The translations under genes were made by a program, and so were the position numbers. DNA of 14,813 nt from Cyanobacteria bacterium HKST-UBA02. GTDB taxonomy: Bacteria > Cyanobacteriota > Vampirovibrionia > Obscuribacterales > Obscuribacteraceae. Below the pieces are notes generated by a model, which ran no database searches, had not been told where the DNA came from, and was given only the letters and a program-made list of their open reading frames with translations. Where the stretch lies: NCBI GenBank assembly GCA_020431945.1, contig JAGQHH010000253.1, positions 1 to 14,813 on the forward strand. The letters are read 5' to 3'. Of the stretch, positions 1 through 7,819 are shown in pieces (position 1 is the first letter of the stretch; every line of letters starts with the position of its first letter).

Positions 1-301
1 TGAGGTAGTCGTCGGCGCCGGCGGTGAAACCCATCTCTTTGTCATTGAGAGATGAGCGAGCAGTGAGCATGAGCACCGGGGTGGCACCGTTTATCTCGCG
101 AAACTGCTTGCAGATCTCGATACCGGACATACCGGGCAACATAACATCCAGAATGATGACATCGTAGCTGGTCACCTTGAGAAGGTGCATGGCGGTGGGC
201 CCGTCGTGCACCACCTCGACTAGATGATGCTCCCTGGCAAGCCAGTTATGAATGAGGGTGGCGAGGTCTTGCTCGTCCTCTACCAGTAACACTTTCGCCA
301 T
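1..301 (-). CDS. Response regulator, receiver domain (partial, 3' end beyond the window)
   Basis: This is the N-terminal part of a two-component response regulator, a cytoplasmic protein phosphorylated by a partner histidine kinase. The first 100 residues are visible. They begin MAKVLLVEDE, with acidic pocket residues E8 and D9, the phosphoacceptor D52 in ILDVMLPGMSG, the switch threonine T80 in LMLTA, and GADDYL at 95-100, which normally precedes the conserved Lys-Pro. The ATG at 301 has a GGGAG-like Shine-Dalgarno about 8 bases upstream. The output domain lies outside the window. The receiver wording (DVMLPGMSG, GADDYL) is most like OmpR/PhoB regulators, but a different effector domain cannot be excluded. 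No kinase gene is visible here. It lies 67 bp downstream of the small unknown gene at 369-827 on the same strand. Confidence 0.93.
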   Translation of the reverse strand, partial: MAKVLLVEDEQDLATLIHNWLAREHHLVEVVHDGPTAMHLLKVTSYDVIILDVMLPGMSGIEICKQFREINGATPVLMLTARSSLNDKEMGFTAGADDYL

Positions 302-368
302 CCGCGGGACTCCCGAAGTCTTCAACTACAAGAGTACCAGAGCGGAAGAAATTTCAACAGGAGTACTG

Positions 369-827
369 TTACCGGCGGTGCCTGAAAGCCCTGGCAAGAC
401 AGTGACCGATGATCCTCGTGGCCAGCATGGCTATCTGACCTCGACCGGCGAAGCCTCCCCCGGAGCAATTACCTCTCAGGAGACTGGCGAAGCTCTGGTC
501 GCCTCCTGCCATGCAGGGAACGCGCCCGTTCCGGCCACCGGAATAGAAGTCGTTCCCGCTTGCATAGCCGGGATAGCCGAAATCAGCCTGATAATACGGA
601 TTGAGCTGGGAGCGCAGGAGTCCCGAAATCATCTGGAGCGGATTCTGGCGATCGAGACCCATACAGGTGCTCTCCGGAGTTCTGTATACCTCGCACGGAG
701 AGCGCCTGCCATCACCGAAGGCGAGTTGCCTCGCCTGGCTGAGAGTATCGAAGCCCGGCATATCGTGATTGAAATCACCGGGACTGCTGTCGAAGCGGCT
801 GCTCTCGGGATAGAAATACTCGTTCAT
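369..827 (-). CDS. Small Gly/Tyr-rich protein of unknown function
   Basis: I do not recognise this 152-residue protein. It starts MNEYFYPESS, has no signal peptide or membrane segment, and is rich in Gly, Tyr, Ser and Arg. Its middle part (PYYQADFGYPGYASGNDFY, about 78-96) is aromatic and Gly-rich like a disordered or low-complexity segment, and it ends in a basic tail (CLARAFRHRR). Four or five cysteines are scattered through it. I chose the ATG at 827 because AGGA lies six bases before it; an ATG five codons upstream (842) is in frame but has a poorer ribosome site. It sits between the 477-residue secreted protein gene (109 bp upstream) and the response regulator on the same strand. That it codes is likely from the intact frame and the Shine-Dalgarno; the opposite strand is also open over most of it, so some doubt remains. 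Confidence 0.6.
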   Translation of the reverse strand: MNEYFYPESSRFDSSPGDFNHDMPGFDTLSQARQLAFGDGRRSPCEVYRTPESTCMGLDRQNPLQMISGLLRSQLNPYYQADFGYPGYASGNDFYSGGRNGRVPCMAGGDQSFASLLRGNCSGGGFAGRGQIAMLATRIIGHCLARAFRHRR

Positions 828-936
828 ATGAGATCCTGTCATGGAATGAATTGGCGCTGGGGAGACAGTTCCGAGCTTATTTGCCTAATGTTCCCAATTT
901 GTACCTTCGAAGCCGCGCGGGTGGGGAAATCACCAC

Positions 937-2370
937 TTACTGCTTGAGCTTCTCCGCCAGGACATCGAGCCGAGCGAGATGATCATCGAGGACTTGCCCG
1001 GGAAGCAGGCGTTCCCGGCTGTTCTTGAAGCGCTCATATTCATTGCGTATCTGGATGCGGGTGTTGTCGGCAAGACCTATGGCGGTGCCGATGCCGTAGA
1101 CCAGAGAGCCGTCCTCGAGGAGTTCGTTAGCCCGCAGGGGTCTGCGGAAAGAGCTGTACCCGGCTACCATGGCGCAGATGCCGAGTGTCATCTTGGTACC
1201 ACCGACAATGGCACCGGTGACAACGTTCTCGGTGGCGGCCCTGGTGCCCTGGCGGAGCTCCCGGAGGGCGAGCTCGTATTTCTTGCTGCAGAGCCTGGAG
1301 TGCTCATGATTGATGGCATCGATACCGACAACCTGCTCGACGACGTCGCTTTGCTCCCCGAGCTCTCGCAGAAGACCTGCCAGCCTGGCCCGATCCGCCT
1401 CCAGGCGAGCGACGTCCCGGGCGCCATCATCATTCAGGAGATGTTTCGCCTTCCTCCGGGCCAGGGCCCCGGTGATCTTGCCCACGCCTCTCGAGAAAAC
1501 AGGGTTGGCGGCTATCAGCGTACCGGATATAAAAGTACAGACACCGGCGCCTCCGACATAATGCGGCTTCTTCTTATCCAGACCGACGATGGCCACCAGA
1601 TTGCCCACGGCTCCGACCCAGTTCTTGCTGATATCGAGCACATAGAGCGAGTCTTGAAAAGCACGGAAGCGCCTGGTGCTGACATAGAATCGCACGAACT
1701 CGTGAAAAGAGAGGTCGCACAGATCGGCAAGAACCGCCTCCTGAGCTGCTAGAAGCTCCGCCTCGGCAGGACTGAGATGGGCCGAGCACTGCTCCACGGC
1801 CCTGCGGCGCTCCTCGAAAAGCAGCTCGATCTCTTTCTTGAAAGCATCGGCCTTCGCCAGGGCGCTCTTATGATCGAGACCGAGCTTGCGAGCCTGCCGA
1901 TCATGATATTTGTTGATCCCGAGCTCCACTGCCGAACCATAGGCCCCCACTAGCTGGCCCACCATCTGCGGCACGAAGGTCTCCTGAAGATCGTCCGGAT
2001 GAATCTTGTAGTCCCGGTACCCTGTCGTACCATCCGATTTGTAGAAATGCTCCAGCGGGTGCTTCCGAGCGGGCTCCCTGACTGCCACCGCTGCGAACAG
2101 ACCGGCCATGGTGGCGGCATTGTTGCCGATCTGGGAGACGGCATACCGCGGTCCGCGCCACCGGCCCTGAACACTGGCTCTCTTTCGATACTCGATATTG
2201 AAGCGCTCGAGCTCGATATCCTTGAGAAGAATCTTGCGGCTCGCCCGATCCACGCATTCTATCGCCTGCCAAGCCTGGCCGTCCCCGGCCGCGAGAGCCG
2301 GAACCTGAAGAGAAAGCGCAATCAGGAGAATCGCAATCGATTTAATAAGCGAAGCGGTCGCAGAGCACAT
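937..2370 (-). CDS. Secreted or membrane-associated protein of unknown function, 477 aa
   Basis: I do not recognise this family. Residues 8-28 (LIKSIAILLIALSL to PALAA) form a Sec signal peptide with a likely cut after ALAA. The rest alternates charged helices (about 155-215 and 310-375, probably coiled coil, rich in Glu/Arg/Lys) with Gly/Ala-rich hydrophobic stretches at about 84-98, 134-151, 251-263, 272-300 and 381-404. Several of these are long enough to insert in a membrane. Cysteines at 39, 195, 217, 278, 361 and 399 could form disulfides. The ATG at 2370 lies 29 bp inside the end of the methyltransferase gene and has only a weak GGGAAAG ribosome site, which suggests translational coupling to that gene. 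Its job cannot be read from the sequence; the overlap is the best clue to a shared process. Confidence 0.85.
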   Translation of the reverse strand: MCSATASLIKSIAILLIALSLQVPALAAGDGQAWQAIECVDRASRKILLKDIELERFNIEYRKRASVQGRWRGPRYAVSQIGNNAATMAGLFAAVAVREPARKHPLEHFYKSDGTTGYRDYKIHPDDLQETFVPQMVGQLVGAYGSAVELGINKYHDRQARKLGLDHKSALAKADAFKKEIELLFEERRRAVEQCSAHLSPAEAELLAAQEAVLADLCDLSFHEFVRFYVSTRRFRAFQDSLYVLDISKNWVGAVGNLVAIVGLDKKKPHYVGGAGVCTFISGTLIAANPVFSRGVGKITGALARRKAKHLLNDDGARDVARLEADRARLAGLLRELGEQSDVVEQVVGIDAINHEHSRLCSKKYELALRELRQGTRAATENVVTGAIVGGTKMTLGICAMVAGYSSFRRPLRANELLEDGSLVYGIGTAIGLADNTRIQIRNEYERFKNSRERLLPGQVLDDHLARLDVLAEKLKQ

Positions 2371-3226
2371 AGGTCTTTCCCGGCTTTCTCATTACTTTCG
2401 TCTCGACGGCGAAGGCCAGGCCTCCCTGGTCGAGTTTGCGAAAATAGCCGCTCAGGGTCTGATAGCTTACCTCTATGCTCGGCTTGCCGTAAAGAAGATT
2501 CCAGCGCTCGACGGTGAGACGCTTGTTGCCGGAGGGCACGGCGCCCGGCATAGTGGTCTCCAGACCGGATTGATCGAGTTGCCGGAAAAATTCTCCGGCA
2601 TCGGCAAAAGTGAGAGTGTGAGGAACGGACAGCAGTTGAAAAGTGCAGTCATCCCGGGTGCCGGTCTCAACGAGGTCGAAGAGACCGGGAAGCTCCTTTC
2701 CCGTATAGACGAGAGAATTGAAAGCACAGATCTGTTTCCACTCGAGGAAAGAGTCTCGCCCGGGAAGGCTGACTATGAGATAGCCACCGGGCAGAAGCAG
2801 ATCGATCAGCCGGGCTATGGACCGCTTGAGATCCCCGAAGCGATGCAGAGCGAAGGATGTCGCTATGAGAGCGAAACGCTCTCCCATAGTCACCGTCGTG
2901 GCATCGAGACAGGAGAAGATCCGGTGCTGGTAACGCTCATAATGGAGACCCTTGAGATTTCGCCGGCAACTCTCCACCATAGGCGATGAGGGATCGGTGA
3001 ATACCACAGTGCGTCCCGAAAGGGATGATGCCAGATAGGTAGAGAATATACCTCGACCGCATCCGACCTCCAGCACCTTTCCTGGTGGCAGACGATTTTC
3101 CACCTGCGAAAGTACGCCGGCGAGCTCGGTCGCGGAAGCCTCGTGCATCGCCGAGACTCCGCCCTCCGCATATAAATTCGAGATATTGAGCGAGCCCGTT
3201 ATGCCGGGGGACGCATATGTCGTCAT
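2342..3226 (-). CDS. Class I SAM-dependent methyltransferase, BioC-like
   Basis: This is a 294-residue cytoplasmic methyltransferase with a Rossmann fold. The SAM-binding motif I is VLEVGCGRG (51-59), the acidic residue after strand 2 is D78 in FTDPS, the post-motif strand is ALIATSFALHRF (119-130), and LLPGGYLIVSLPG (144-156) matches the usual LxPGG motif. After the fold, the segment HTLTFADAGEFFRQL...SGLE and a late LTVERWNLLYG...YQTLSGYFRK recall the C-terminal half of BioC, the malonyl-ACP O-methyltransferase that primes biotin synthesis. That assignment is inference: no other bio gene is in the window, and related enzymes act on many substrates. The ATG at 3226 has a strong GGAG five bases upstream. 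The gene overlaps the next gene on the strand by 29 bp. Methyltransferase: confident; BioC identity: about 0.4. Confidence 0.9.
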   Translation of the reverse strand: MTTYASPGITGSLNISNLYAEGGVSAMHEASATELAGVLSQVENRLPPGKVLEVGCGRGIFSTYLASSLSGRTVVFTDPSSPMVESCRRNLKGLHYERYQHRIFSCLDATTVTMGERFALIATSFALHRFGDLKRSIARLIDLLLPGGYLIVSLPGRDSFLEWKQICAFNSLVYTGKELPGLFDLVETGTRDDCTFQLLSVPHTLTFADAGEFFRQLDQSGLETTMPGAVPSGNKRLTVERWNLLYGKPSIEVSYQTLSGYFRKLDQGGLAFAVETKVMRKPGKTYVLCDRFAY

Positions 3227-3345
3227 TCGATCTCCGTGTTCCGTCAGAAATGGCGACCTGCCTCTCTGGACAATGTAGCGGCATTGCCGGGAGACTACAA
3301 GCGCTCTGGCCAGAATGAGGACTATATTTACATCATATTCGAGAC

Positions 3346-3363
3346 CGCACCACCTGTGGTGCG
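3346..3363 (-). terminator. Perfect hairpin right after the TPR gene stop
   Basis: CGCACCA (3346-3352) and TGGTGCG (3357-3363) pair over seven bases with a CCTG loop. The hairpin begins one base after the TGA stop of the TPR gene (3365-3367). On the minus strand no T-run follows the stem, so it is not a textbook intrinsic terminator. It could be a weak or Rho-assisted terminator, an RNA 3'-end stabiliser or a protein site in the 138 bp gap before the methyltransferase gene. Confidence 0.4.
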
Positions 3364-3364
3364 A

Positions 3365-4762
3365 TCATTCCTTCCCGAAAAGCTCGTCTTTCCACCAGCC
3401 GGCTTCCGGTACTTCACCCTGGCTGACATCGATGGGACGCCATTTTCCGCTGATCGCCCCGGATACCGTCTGGGCGAAACTCTCGGCTTCGGCGTGCCGG
3501 CCTATGGCATTGAGCAGCTTAGCAAGAGCCTTCATGACCTTGACGGTCTCGGGATCGTCCGAACCGCGAAGCCTCTCGTTGAGAGCCAGGGCTTTCTTGT
3601 AAGCCTCCTCGGCTTCCGGATAACGGTTCTGCATATGCAGTAGCGTGCCCAGGTTGTGAAGAGCGCTGGCCACATCGACGCTCTCGGGTCCCGATACAGC
3701 CGTATAGATATCCAGACATTCCCGGGCCAGGGCTTCGCTCTGCTCCATTTTGCCCTGGGCATAATAGGTCCGGGCGAGCAGGTTGGTTACCGCCGCCACA
3801 GCGCCATGATTCTTGCCCAGGACCCGGACCTTGATCTCCCGGGACTCGTTGAAGGCTCGCTCGGCATAAGCCAGCTCGTTCTGCTGGAAGTAGATATCGC
3901 CGAGGCTCTCGAGGGCGTAGCAATAGTTGGGATTGTCCATGCCGTCGCCCCTCACGACATCCAGGGCTTCGATCCAGAGCCTGGAGCAGGCGCTCAGATC
4001 GCCTTTGCGCATTGCCGACTCGGCATCCGCCTTGATCTCGACAAAAGAGCGGCTCGGGGCCATTTTGGAGCTCGAATCCGGGACCGGCATGTCTTCCACA
4101 GTCTTGTGCATGGGCGGCGAGGGCGATACAGGCTGGCTCGGAGCACGCTTGGGAAGCGGCACCGTCTGCCGTCTCTCCGGGGGCGGGTCCGCCGCCCGGG
4201 GGAAATCCGAAGCCAGGTCCCGGCTGGTCTTCTGGAAGGGCGGAGGCTTCATGAGCGAGCCGGTGGTAGGCCGGCTGGCAACCGGCTTTGTGCCTCGCAA
4301 TTGATTGGCTTCATCCGTGCGGCCCATCTTGTCCAGGACATCGGCAAAGTTCTTCAGGAGGCTCACAACCTTGGGATGACCAGCTCCCAGGGTCGATGAA
4401 TTGATTGCCAGGGCCCGTCGGAACAGTCTTTCCGCCTCGTCCAGGTTGTTCTGGACCTGATTGAGCATGGCCAGATTGGCCAGGAGCGGCCCGAGCTGCG
4501 GGTCCATGGGACCCAGGGACTCCTCGTAGATTCCCAGGGCTCTGTAACCGTAACCTGATGCTTCCTGCATCTTGCCCTGAAAGAGATAAAAGTCCGTCAC
4601 CTTCTCCAGGGTCATAGCCAGCCTGGTATCACCGGACCCGAAAGCTTCTGCCTCTTCGAGAGCGACCAGCCAGGTAGCCTCGGCAAAATCGATCTTGCCT
4701 TCTTTCTGAGCTATTTCAGCTTCCTGGAACTTGGCTGCCCATTCTTCTTCGTCAGGAAACAT
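3365..4762 (-). CDS. Tetratricopeptide repeat protein, kinesin-light-chain-like, two TPR blocks
   Basis: This is a 465-residue protein without signal peptide, probably cytoplasmic, acting as a protein-binding scaffold. An N-terminal TPR block covers about 9-155 and a C-terminal block about 244-430. They are separated by a Pro/Ser/Lys-rich, presumably disordered linker (about 157-235, e.g. KPPPFQK, PPPERRQTVPLPKRAP). The repeats have the 42-residue spacing of kinesin-light-chain TPRs, with typical pieces LGTLLHMQNRYPEAEEAYKKAL and ARTYYAQGKMEQSEALARECL. The C-terminal tail (GKWRPIDVSQ to WWKDELFGKE) is not TPR and may carry a specific contact. The ATG at 4762 has AAGGG five bases upstream. It lies 94 bp downstream of the secreted pair on the same strand; a TGCTATCTT extended -10-like element is in that gap, so it may have its own promoter. 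Partners are unknown. Confidence 0.9.
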   Translation of the reverse strand: MFPDEEEWAAKFQEAEIAQKEGKIDFAEATWLVALEEAEAFGSGDTRLAMTLEKVTDFYLFQGKMQEASGYGYRALGIYEESLGPMDPQLGPLLANLAMLNQVQNNLDEAERLFRRALAINSSTLGAGHPKVVSLLKNFADVLDKMGRTDEANQLRGTKPVASRPTTGSLMKPPPFQKTSRDLASDFPRAADPPPERRQTVPLPKRAPSQPVSPSPPMHKTVEDMPVPDSSSKMAPSRSFVEIKADAESAMRKGDLSACSRLWIEALDVVRGDGMDNPNYCYALESLGDIYFQQNELAYAERAFNESREIKVRVLGKNHGAVAAVTNLLARTYYAQGKMEQSEALARECLDIYTAVSGPESVDVASALHNLGTLLHMQNRYPEAEEAYKKALALNERLRGSDDPETVKVMKALAKLLNAIGRHAEAESFAQTVSGAISGKWRPIDVSQGEVPEAGWWKDELFGKE

Positions 4763-4856
4763 TCACGCCCTTGCCTGTTTCGAATCCGGTAGTAAAAAGC
4801 TGCCTGCAAAAAGATAGCAGATCCTACTTTGTCTTACCCGCCCTGACCAATAATTT

Positions 4857-5765
4857 TCACTGCCCCGGTCGGGTTTTACCCGGTGGATGGCGGCGAAGAT
4901 AAGCAGCAGCACCGTCCGAGAGAAGATCTCGGTGCATGCGCCAGGAATCGCCGAAAAAGTCTACGGCGACGGATTGATCCAGCATGTGGGTAACCAGAAG
5001 GTCGATGGCGGCATCATGATCCGCGGCGGATTCGATGGTCACCACCTGCTTCCCTTCTCTCGAGACTTTCAGGAGCTTGAAGAAGAACTGCAGGGCAGCC
5101 AGGCGCTCCCTGGGCATATGCCCGGTGCCGATGATGACATGGAGCCGTTTCCACGCCTCTTCCCCCATGGTCTTTCGCCACCTGGAAACAACCTCATCCA
5201 TGGTGGCCAGTTGCGAGCTCACCGCCTCGAAGGCATTATCGAGATCGTCCCTGGCTACCGAGCGAGTATAGCTCTTCAGATCTCCGGCGGAGACACGGTT
5301 GTCGGCCAGAACCCTGTCTTGAAATGCCAGGGTGCGCTCGATCAGTCTTTCCTGCCTGGACAGCTGCTCTCCTTCGAGCCCACGCTCGGCAAGGGAACTC
5401 CTGGCACCGGCTATGGCGTCACGAAAACGCTTCAAGCGACCGGCTGTCTCCTCGTCAAGACTCCGATCTGTATGATTCGTGAGGATCACGAAAGTACCCA
5501 GGGTTATATGCGAAACCTCTTTGAGCACCGTATATCGGTCCTTTATGAAAACCTCGCTCTCCTCTTTCCCGTCCCGCACCAGAGTCATCGTATTGCCGTT
5601 TACGATAATCACCGGTCCGAGAGTGCCTTTCAGCTCCTCCTTGGCTTTCTTGTAGTCGCCGTGGAAGATCTCGTTCACCTCGCTGAAAGATGAGGAAGCC
5701 TCCGCAGGCACCCAGGAGATGGATGAAATTGCCAGCACGACTGCCAGGGACCGGATAAAAGTCAT
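4857..5765 (-). CDS. Secreted protein of unknown function with conserved-looking C-terminal core
   Basis: This roughly 300-residue protein starts MTFIRSLAVVLAISS, a Sec signal peptide with a likely cut after PAEA, so it acts outside the cytoplasm. No catalytic motif that I can name is present. The middle (about 105-200) is highly charged and helical. The last third (HVIIGTGHMPRERLAALQFF, ESAADHDAAIDLLVTHMLD, FFGDSWRMHRDLLSD) is dense in His, Met and Asp and looks like a folded, conserved core. I chose the ATG at 5765 because AGGAG lies nine bases before it. The ATG at 5771 forms an ATGA overlap with the stop of the upstream TPR gene but is only three bases from the same Shine-Dalgarno. Either way the two genes are translationally coupled and probably work together at the envelope. 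Confidence 0.88.
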   Translation of the reverse strand: MTFIRSLAVVLAISSISWVPAEASSSFSEVNEIFHGDYKKAKEELKGTLGPVIIVNGNTMTLVRDGKEESEVFIKDRYTVLKEVSHITLGTFVILTNHTDRSLDEETAGRLKRFRDAIAGARSSLAERGLEGEQLSRQERLIERTLAFQDRVLADNRVSAGDLKSYTRSVARDDLDNAFEAVSSQLATMDEVVSRWRKTMGEEAWKRLHVIIGTGHMPRERLAALQFFFKLLKVSREGKQVVTIESAADHDAAIDLLVTHMLDQSVAVDFFGDSWRMHRDLLSDGAAAYLRRHPPGKTRPGQ

Positions 5766-5767
5766 GA

Positions 5768-6676
5768 TCATTGGCTCCTTTTGCCTGTGAAATAACCGAG
5801 GGCTCTGGCCCGACTCAATTCCTCTTTCTCGAGCTTGCTCTCACCGAGCTTATGGTAGACCATGGCCAGACCATAATGAGCCCTTGCCATCACCTCCCGG
5901 GGCGGGTCGAGCTCGATAGCCTTCTCATAGTCGCTCCGGGCTTTCTGGTAAGAGCCGGCGGATCGATAAACATCTCCTCTGATTACATAAGGCTCGGCGA
6001 CATCGCCATGGAGCTCGATTATCCGGGTGTAATCAGCAAGGGCGCGAGGATAGTCTCGTCCTTTGAGATAAGCATCGGCCCTCGAGAAAAGCGATTTCAT
6101 GTCGCCGGGCTTATTTTTTACCAGGAAATCGAAATCCTTCGCGGCCTCACGATACCGACCGAGCTTCATATAGAGCTCGCCCCGGTATTCATGACTGCAT
6201 TTGGAGCCGGGATCGGCCTTGATCGACCGATTGAAGAATTTCAGAGCCTCCTCATTGTCGCCACGTGCCTGAACGATCACCGCTATTCCGGTGAGAGCGC
6301 CGGCATCGCCCGGGTCATGGACCAGAAGGCGGTGATATTCACGCAGAGCCTCGACATTCCTGCCAAGAGACATATAGAGCTCGGCTTTCTGCCGGTAGAG
6401 CTTGGGCTCATTCGGATTCAGCCTGATCGCTTTCTCGAACTCGGTGAGAGCCTTTTCTTCCTGGAACATATTGCCATAGAGCTTGGCTTTCTTCTCATAG
6501 AGCTTCCACTGCCCCGGGTGGCGCCTGATCTCGGCATCGATAGCCTTGATCCGTCCCTTGCCGATCTCGTCGAGATCCTCCAGCTCGTTGAGGCTCCTGG
6601 CGAAAGCAGGACAGATCATAACGAAGCTGAGAACGAGAGCGACTGTCGCGAAGAAAAACATGGTTACATGATACAT
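5768..6676 (-). CDS. Secreted tetratricopeptide repeat protein
   Basis: This 302-residue protein has a Sec signal peptide or membrane anchor at residues 6-26 (MFFFATVALVLSFVMICPAFA) followed by six to seven 34-residue TPRs from about 56 to 290. Clear repeats include AKLYGNMFQEEKALTEFEKA, LYMKLGRYREAAKDFDFLVK and GDVYRSAGSYQKARSDYEKA. The repeats have the classical W/Y-LG-Y-A-F-A pattern, so it is a scaffold in the periplasm or on the membrane. The start is uncertain: ATG 6676 and ATG 6661 (M6) both lack a good Shine-Dalgarno. It is divergent from the GNAT-kinase gene, and its TGA overlaps the first possible ATG of the secreted unknown gene downstream, so the two form an operon. The partner of the TPR surface may be that downstream protein; this is inference. 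Confidence 0.92.
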   Translation of the reverse strand: MYHVTMFFFATVALVLSFVMICPAFARSLNELEDLDEIGKGRIKAIDAEIRRHPGQWKLYEKKAKLYGNMFQEEKALTEFEKAIRLNPNEPKLYRQKAELYMSLGRNVEALREYHRLLVHDPGDAGALTGIAVIVQARGDNEEALKFFNRSIKADPGSKCSHEYRGELYMKLGRYREAAKDFDFLVKNKPGDMKSLFSRADAYLKGRDYPRALADYTRIIELHGDVAEPYVIRGDVYRSAGSYQKARSDYEKAIELDPPREVMARAHYGLAMVYHKLGESKLEKEELSRARALGYFTGKRSQ

Positions 6677-6733
6677 AATAAAATGTCGGTCTCTGGTGGA
6701 GAAAGCCGGAACTTGGACGAAAAACGATTGATC

Positions 6734-7819
6734 ATGCTGCGCCCGACCGCCGGCGCGAGCCCCCGGGCACCGGCCGCCATCGATGGCGAACTAACCGCAA
6801 GGAAAATCCGGGCCGACGACCAGGACATTCTGGGCAGACTTCTCTTTGCTTCCTATCATGGCACCATAGACGATGACGGATCCAGCGAAGAGGATTTCGT
6901 CGAGGAAGTCGCCGGAACCCTCGACGGCAAGTACGGAAAAATGATCTGGGACGCCTCTTTCTTGCTGATCGACAGGAGCGGCAGAGTAGCTGCCACCAGT
7001 ATGGTCACCGACTATGCCAATCTTCGCCCGCTCCTGGCCTTCAGCGCTGTGCATCCGAGCTACCAGAGATTGGGACTGGCCTCCTGCCTCATCGAGCGCA
7101 GCCTGGAGGCTCTGGACAAACAGGGATACGATCGCATGTACCTGGTAGTCACCGAGGGCAATCACCCTGCCCAGACTCTCTATGACAAGCTGGGCTTCAA
7201 AGTGTCCCCTCTCCAGCAAGCCAAGGTGATCGAATTCGAAGAGGTGCCTGTCACTCTGATCGGCCAGGCGTCTGCGATCATCGACAAACAACTCCAGGAA
7301 AGCGAGGCCACCAGGCAACCGACCCTGGTGCATCTCTGCGGGATCCCGGGAAGCGGCAAGACCTATTACACGAACAAATTCCTGGCCCGCAATCCCTTTT
7401 ACTGCCTGGTCCAGTTCGACGGGGTTATGGAATCCCTGCCAGGCTATACTCGAGACCGGGACGACCTGGGAGCTAGAGAAGCCTTCGAGCGCTGGGAGAT
7501 GCCGGCAAGAGCGGTAGGCTATCAATTGCTCCAGGCCCTCATGGAGAACAAACGCAATGTCATATTCGACCACGGTGCCGCTTTCCCGGAGCACCTGGAG
7601 CTGATCGGCAAGGCGAGAGCCTGGGGATACAAAGTCGAGATGCACTACATGCAGTGCCCTACCGATATTGCGCTAGCTCGTCTCGAGGAGAGGGAGAAGA
7701 CGCAAAATCGCCATACGCCTCAGCAATTGCTTTTCCACCGCCAGAACAAACTCGACGAGCTGATTCCGCAATACCGGAAAATCGTCAATCGGTTCGTCGA
7801 GATCAGATCCTACGACTGA
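6734..7819 (+). CDS. Fusion of a GNAT acetyltransferase and a P-loop (AAA_33/zeta-like) kinase domain
   Basis: Two enzyme domains lie in one 361-residue cytoplasmic protein. Residues about 20-160 are a GNAT N-acetyltransferase: the acetyl-CoA loop is VHPSYQRLGLAS (106-117) and the late motif is ALYDKLGF-like (TLYDKLGF, 148-155). Residues about 195-350 are a P-loop NTPase with Walker A GIPGSGKT (203-210), QFDG (227-230), IFDHG (267-271) and a late CPTDIALARLEERE segment (298-311), as in small-molecule kinases of the AAA_33/zeta-toxin type. Acceptor and phosphoryl substrates are unknown. The frame is open far upstream, but the region before about 6680 is antisense to a clear TPR gene, so the start lies at ATG 6734, 6683 or 6668. 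I prefer 6734, which leaves 57 bp for divergent promoters; no start has a good Shine-Dalgarno. The 3' end overlaps the convergent phosphatase gene by 17 bp. Confidence 0.9.
   Translation: MLRPTAGASPRAPAAIDGELTARKIRADDQDILGRLLFASYHGTIDDDGSSEEDFVEEVAGTLDGKYGKMIWDASFLLIDRSGRVAATSMVTDYANLRPLLAFSAVHPSYQRLGLASCLIERSLEALDKQGYDRMYLVVTEGNHPAQTLYDKLGFKVSPLQQAKVIEFEEVPVTLIGQASAIIDKQLQESEATRQPTLVHLCGIPGSGKTYYTNKFLARNPFYCLVQFDGVMESLPGYTRDRDDLGAREAFERWEMPARAVGYQLLQALMENKRNVIFDHGAAFPEHLELIGKARAWGYKVEMHYMQCPTDIALARLEEREKTQNRHTPQQLLFHRQNKLDELIPQYRKIVNRFVEIRSYD

Noticed and set aside
252..947. Plus-strand open frame of 231 codons over the small Gly/Tyr-rich gene
   Set aside because: It begins inside the response regulator gene on the other strand and lacks a ribosome site, while the minus frame has a well-spaced Shine-Dalgarno. 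The choice is not fully certain.
979..1752. Plus-strand open frame of 257 codons
   Set aside because: It is the antisense of the 477-residue secreted protein; it has no ribosome site and no recognisable features, while the minus frame has a signal peptide and coupling to the methyltransferase.
5771..6667. Long plus-strand open frame upstream of the GNAT-kinase domains, which would give a 682-residue protein
   Set aside because: It runs antisense through a clear secreted TPR gene, and its translation shows no domain; the real protein starts near 6668-6734.
6672..6679. TACATAAT as a -10 for the GNAT-kinase gene
   Set aside because: There is no matching -35 about 17 bp upstream, and it lies at the start codon of the divergent TPR gene; too weak to annotate.
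6791..7645. Minus-strand open frame of 284 codons within the GNAT-kinase gene
   Set aside because: The plus frame carries GNAT and Walker A motifs; the minus frame translation matches nothing and is an effect of GC-rich codon use.
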